From Gonapodya sp. JEL0774 (Eukaryota > Monoblepharomycota > Monoblepharidomycetes > Monoblepharidales > Gonapodyaceae), in the NCBI GenBank assembly GCA_027604505.1, contig JADIIX010000370.1:1-10967 (forward strand): DNA of 10,967 bases, in the 5' to 3' direction. Below are positions 7,971 to 10,967 of the stretch, piece after piece (the stretch's first letter is position 1; the number at the start of each line of letters is the position of its first letter). The notes under the pieces were generated by a model that had not been told where the DNA came from, ran no database searches, and saw nothing but the letters and a program-made list of their open reading frames with translations. A program made the translations under genes and the position numbers.

Positions 7971-10801
7971 TCACCATCCCCATGTCCGCGCCTCCCTGCT
8001 CCTCCCTCGAGAGGCGGTCAGCATTTTCTCACCGTCAATTATTCCTTGCAGCACGCTAGGACCCACGAGACGAACCGAAACATCTTCTTTCAGTGGTGCG
8101 GACTGGGTATCGGTCATGGAAGAGGAGGTGGCGGAGTCATTGGTGGGACTATAGAGTATGCGAAGGGGGGGGCGGGTGGAGGAGTTGGAGAGGCGAGGGG
8201 CTGGATTGGAGGATGGCGAGAGCTCGGAGCTCCATTCTAAGGGTACGGGTACGGATGAGAGTGGGCGAGGCGCAGGTGACGCGAAGGAGGATGTCGGTGC
8301 ATGTGATGGGGGGGTTTTCGGGATGGATGCCATTGATTTCTTCGAAGAAGGTGTCTTCCGTACCCCATCACCGCGTCGTCCCTCATCGAAAAAGGCAGGT
8401 GCCCTTTCACTCGGCACACTCAATTCGAATCTTTTGTCAATATTCCTGGCAATTTTGTTCGCCAACTTCCTCCCGACGGATCCGGGGCGCGCGGCGAGTT
8501 CCGCAACCAGCGCGTGCAAATGCGTTGGCGTGGAGGGGGCAGAGAGGTATCCTGGTCGTCTTCTCATCATAGAAGGGGATGGTGATGGTGACGGTGTTGG
8601 GGATCGAGACATCGGGCGACTGTCGGCATATATGGTAGTGTCAGCGCTGGGCCCAAAGCGGGGGAAAGAGGAAGGAGACGTAGCCCGGGATGGGGCGCGA
8701 GAACTGGTGCTGGAGACGGCTGCGGTACGCGAAAGGCGAGCTTTAAGGTGGATCAGGGTTTGGGCGAGCCGAGAAGAGTGTCTATTGTGGTCAGTAATGG
8801 AGATAATGAAGCACAGCACAGAGTTACTCAAGCAATGCAATACCAGCTTTCATTCTCTCTCAAATATACGGAGGCATGCGCACCGTTGTTCTTCCCCCAA
8901 TGCTTCCAACGTCTCCCTCGTCCACTTCTCGAGCTCCCCGATGTGCTGCTCTAACACCCCTAAAATAAGTGATACGGGGCTGGGATCCTCATGCACGTCT
9001 TGCGAAGTCACCAAAGCGTGTCGCTGCTTCCAATTAGCGCCACCGGGTGCTCCTCCGGTCCGTCCAGCCACGTGGGACCCAGCTGCACGGAGTAGTTCGC
9101 GAAAATGTTTGATGCGGACGTTTTCCAGTTGCCGGTGGAAATCCCCTGCAGGAGAATGGCTAGTGAGGGTGCGGACAAGGGGAGGTTGGTAGGAGAGAAG
9201 ATGGTGGGAGGTGGGGGGTCGCGGGTAGGAGGAGTTAGTAGGACTGGAAAAGTGAAGATTGATGGTGAGTCGGAACGATGGAAAGAGCGAAATGCTTGAG
9301 AGCCTGACCTTTTTCCCCCACCTAATAGCTCTTCTTCCCTTTTATGTCCGATCTCTGCGTTGGAAGGTCCTCCATGGGATGAAGAAACCAAGCTTGTACC
9401 AGTGTCCTCCTCAGCCAGTCGAGTACCGACTCCTCTCGCGGTTCCACTTGCGATCCGCCGCCCTCTTTTCTTGGTATACTGTTCCACCATTCCTATTGCG
9501 ACGCTAGACTTGGAAACAGCAGCAACGATTCCCGCCTTTTCACGAACTCGAGAACGGGTGACGCGACCCAAGCGCGTTGTAGGCGATGCAGATGGGCGGC
9601 CACTCTGTGGATCCCTTCGTGATGACAAATCGGGGCGCAAGCTATCCGTGCCTGTGGCAGCGCCCCTGGGTCCATTTCCAGACCCGTCGATGTAGGGATA
9701 CGCGGCGCCAGTGCTATCCCCATCAATCAAATCCCCACGATTGCCACGCAAATGCGGGTACGCATCCGCTTCATGCCCGACAAGCATGTCCGCGCTCGTC
9801 AGAACGTACTCCTCCACACTTCCGAAAGAATCGTCACTGCCCCACAGCTCCTGGGCTTTTGCCTTCCAAAAACTCCTTTCCCGTTCAGTGGCACGAAGAT
9901 GGCCCAGAGCAGTAGCGTGGGCTGTTTGCCACTGTGCGCATTGCTGCTCGAGACTGTCAATTTTGCTTTTAAGGGTTGCGATGACTGTCGTTTGTACAAC
10001 CGTTTTGGTGGTGTTTTGGGCCGAGGACGGACGGGTTCCCGTGCCAGTGCCTGGAGGGGACCCACGAACAGCTACTGAACCTCTTCTGCTTTTTACTTGT
10101 GTGAAGGTAGAGCCCCGCTTTGATGAACTCGGAGACGATCCTGATGGTTTGTGTGTAAGCACATCCGAACTCGCCAGATCCATCCCCGACACACCATTTT
10201 TAGCACTTTGGGAAACAATTTCTTCTACCAAAAAGTCCAAGTCGTTGCTTAAATTGCTCGTGGCAATGTCCTCGCTTATTTGTGGGAAGGCCGTTCTTGA
10301 AGGGCGTCGGGACTCCAGGGGCTGTGCGTGCGCATGATTCATTTGTCCATCGCCAGCTCTTGATGAATCAAATGAAACAGTAATTCCTTGGATTTCAGAC
10401 GCTGGTTGCATAGCGGAAATCGATCCTCGATCGGTGACAAGGTGCACGCCCGATGCCAGAGGGACAGCCTCGAGGTCTCGTTGAGACTGGTCGCCAACCA
10501 GAGCCGACGATGGAATTTCATTTTTGATAGCAAGATCAGCAGACAGCAGAACAGCGGAAGGGGTGGACGGTTTGCGTATAGCAGAAGTTGGCCGCGAAGG
10601 AGATTTCGAACCAGAGCTCGATCGGGGCGGGGACTGCCGCCAATCCGAATCCCGTGTCTCGCTGTACGCAGAGTTGGCCAGGTCGTTGTAGATATCGTCT
10701 ACGGCGGTCAAGAACGGACCCTCGTGGTGCGGATCGTGCGAAGACGGGGCCGATGGTGGAGGGGGTAATTCTGTTTCAATTGCAGAAAGTGAAGAGGACA
10801 T
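7971..10801 (-). CDS. Unrecognised ~850-aa coiled-coil, Ser/Pro-rich protein, three exons
   Basis: I do not recognise this family. Exons are 10801-9322, 9145-8884 and 8781-7971, together 2553 nt (850 aa plus TGA). The start is the first ATG of the long frame (MSSSLSAIETELPPPP). Residues ~11-260 are low-complexity and SR/SP-rich. A coiled coil spans ~265-317 (LKSKIDSLEQQCAQWQ). A basic patch KKRGRR lies near 445. A second helical region covers ~488-600, including DFHRQLENVRIKHFRELL and LEQHIGELEKWTRETLEAL across exons 2-3. A Ser/Pro-rich tail with a TPSPSPSPS repeat follows near 645, then a helical patch RKLANKIARNIDKRF (~680-700). No catalytic motif, signal peptide or membrane segment is seen, so a scaffold or adaptor role is only inference. 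Intron 2 (8883-8782, GTGCGC...ATAG, branch CTGAC) is well supported. Intron 1 (9321-9146) has a weak GTGGGG donor; 9308-9160 is an alternative that also keeps the frame. Confidence 0.85.
8782..8883 (-). other. Second intron of the coiled-coil gene
   Basis: The intron starts with GTGCGC after GEEQ-CG and ends CCACAATAG, with a branch-like TTACTGAC about 10 nt before the acceptor. The phase-2 join makes Arg and continues directly into HSSRLAQTLIHLKARL, extending the helical segment. Length is 102 nt. Confidence 0.75.
9146..9321 (-). other. First intron of the coiled-coil gene (ends uncertain)
   Basis: The exon-2 frame must be entered by splicing, because the exon-1 frame runs into a TGA near 9010. 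Donor GTGGGG at 9321 and acceptor CTGCAG at 9146 join EEELLG to DFHRQLENV with continuous heptads. The alternative pair GTCAGG (9308) and CACTAG (9160) also preserves frame and adds GGKSHSPA. A perfect TACTAAC branch consensus lies around 9235-9241, 80-90 nt before either acceptor, which is further than usual. Confidence 0.55.
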
Positions 10802-10967
10802 TCGCTGCCGTCTTGATTGGGCTGGAAAGGATTGAAACTGGAGCTCAATTGGAGGTGTAGACTTTGATATGAATATTGTGATTGTGTGCAACTGGGACTG
10901 TCTATAACCCACGGAGTACTGAGGTCATGACCTGGTGCAAGGGGCATGACCTCGATAGATATGACCC
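10802..10967 (-). promoter_or_regulatory. Leader and proximal promoter of the coiled-coil gene
   Basis: This segment lies directly upstream of the ATG at 10801. Its distal part carries four AGGTCA-like hexamers within 46 bp. Two form the perfect 12-bp palindrome AGGTCATGACCT (10922-10933); the others are at 10947-10952 and 10962-10967 (GGGTCA), both reading on the minus strand. No TATA box is evident in the available sequence. The base at -3 relative to the start is C, a weak initiation context. An upstream ATG at 10947-10945 opens a frame that overlaps the main start. Confidence 0.4.

Noticed and set aside
9008-9145. Continuation of the exon-1 frame of the coiled-coil gene to a stop near 9010
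   Set aside because: The other frame here (DFHRQLENVRIKHFRELL) has regular heptads and joins in phase to both flanking exons, so this tail is intron plus wrong-frame reading.
8158-9192. 344-codon open frame on the plus strand
   Set aside because: It is antisense to exons 2-3 of the coiled-coil gene and crosses their intron; the Gly/Arg/Glu-rich product mirrors the Ser/Pro codons of the minus strand.

Overview
The window looks like nuclear DNA of a filamentous or dimorphic fungus. The coding regions are split by introns of about 100-200 nt (one is 625 nt) with GT...AG ends and YTNAC-type branch sites. No bacterial-style operons, ribosome binding sites, tRNA, rRNA, CRISPR array or intact transposon were seen. 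A secreted intradiol dioxygenase of the fungal extracellular type and a two-finger C2H2 regulator with a long Ser/Pro-rich tail both fit Dikarya. I cannot fix the phylum; a basidiomycete is my slight preference.

Layout. (1) 1-574, minus: 5' part of a secreted intradiol ring-cleavage dioxygenase gene that runs off the left edge. It has a TATA box at 758-765 and a probable 5'UTR intron. (2) About 770-5170: 4.4 kb with no gene I can support. It holds several unrecognised open frames, notably + frame 1413-1778 (interrupted by one TAG) and - frame 3480-4097. (3) 5171-5415: promoter and CT-rich leader of the next gene. (4) 5416-7571, plus: four-exon C2H2 zinc-finger regulator of about 399 aa. (5) 7572-7970: convergent 3' region with two AATAAA signals for the plus-strand gene. 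(6) 7971-10801, minus: three-exon gene for an unrecognised coiled-coil, Ser/Pro-rich protein of about 850 aa. (7) 10802-10967: its leader and proximal promoter, with clustered AGGTCA-like half-sites and an overlapping upstream ORF.

The exon sums of the two complete genes come to whole codon numbers (1200 nt and 2553 nt) when splice sites are chosen to keep the zinc-finger spacing and helical heptads. This supports the models. The genes do not obviously form a pathway: the dioxygenase and the regulator are divergent but 4.8 kb apart, and the regulator and coiled-coil gene are convergent neighbours. I found no convincing previously undescribed system. The most useful leads are the unrecognised 850-aa protein, the intron placement inside both zinc fingers, and the unexplained open frames in the gene-poor stretch.
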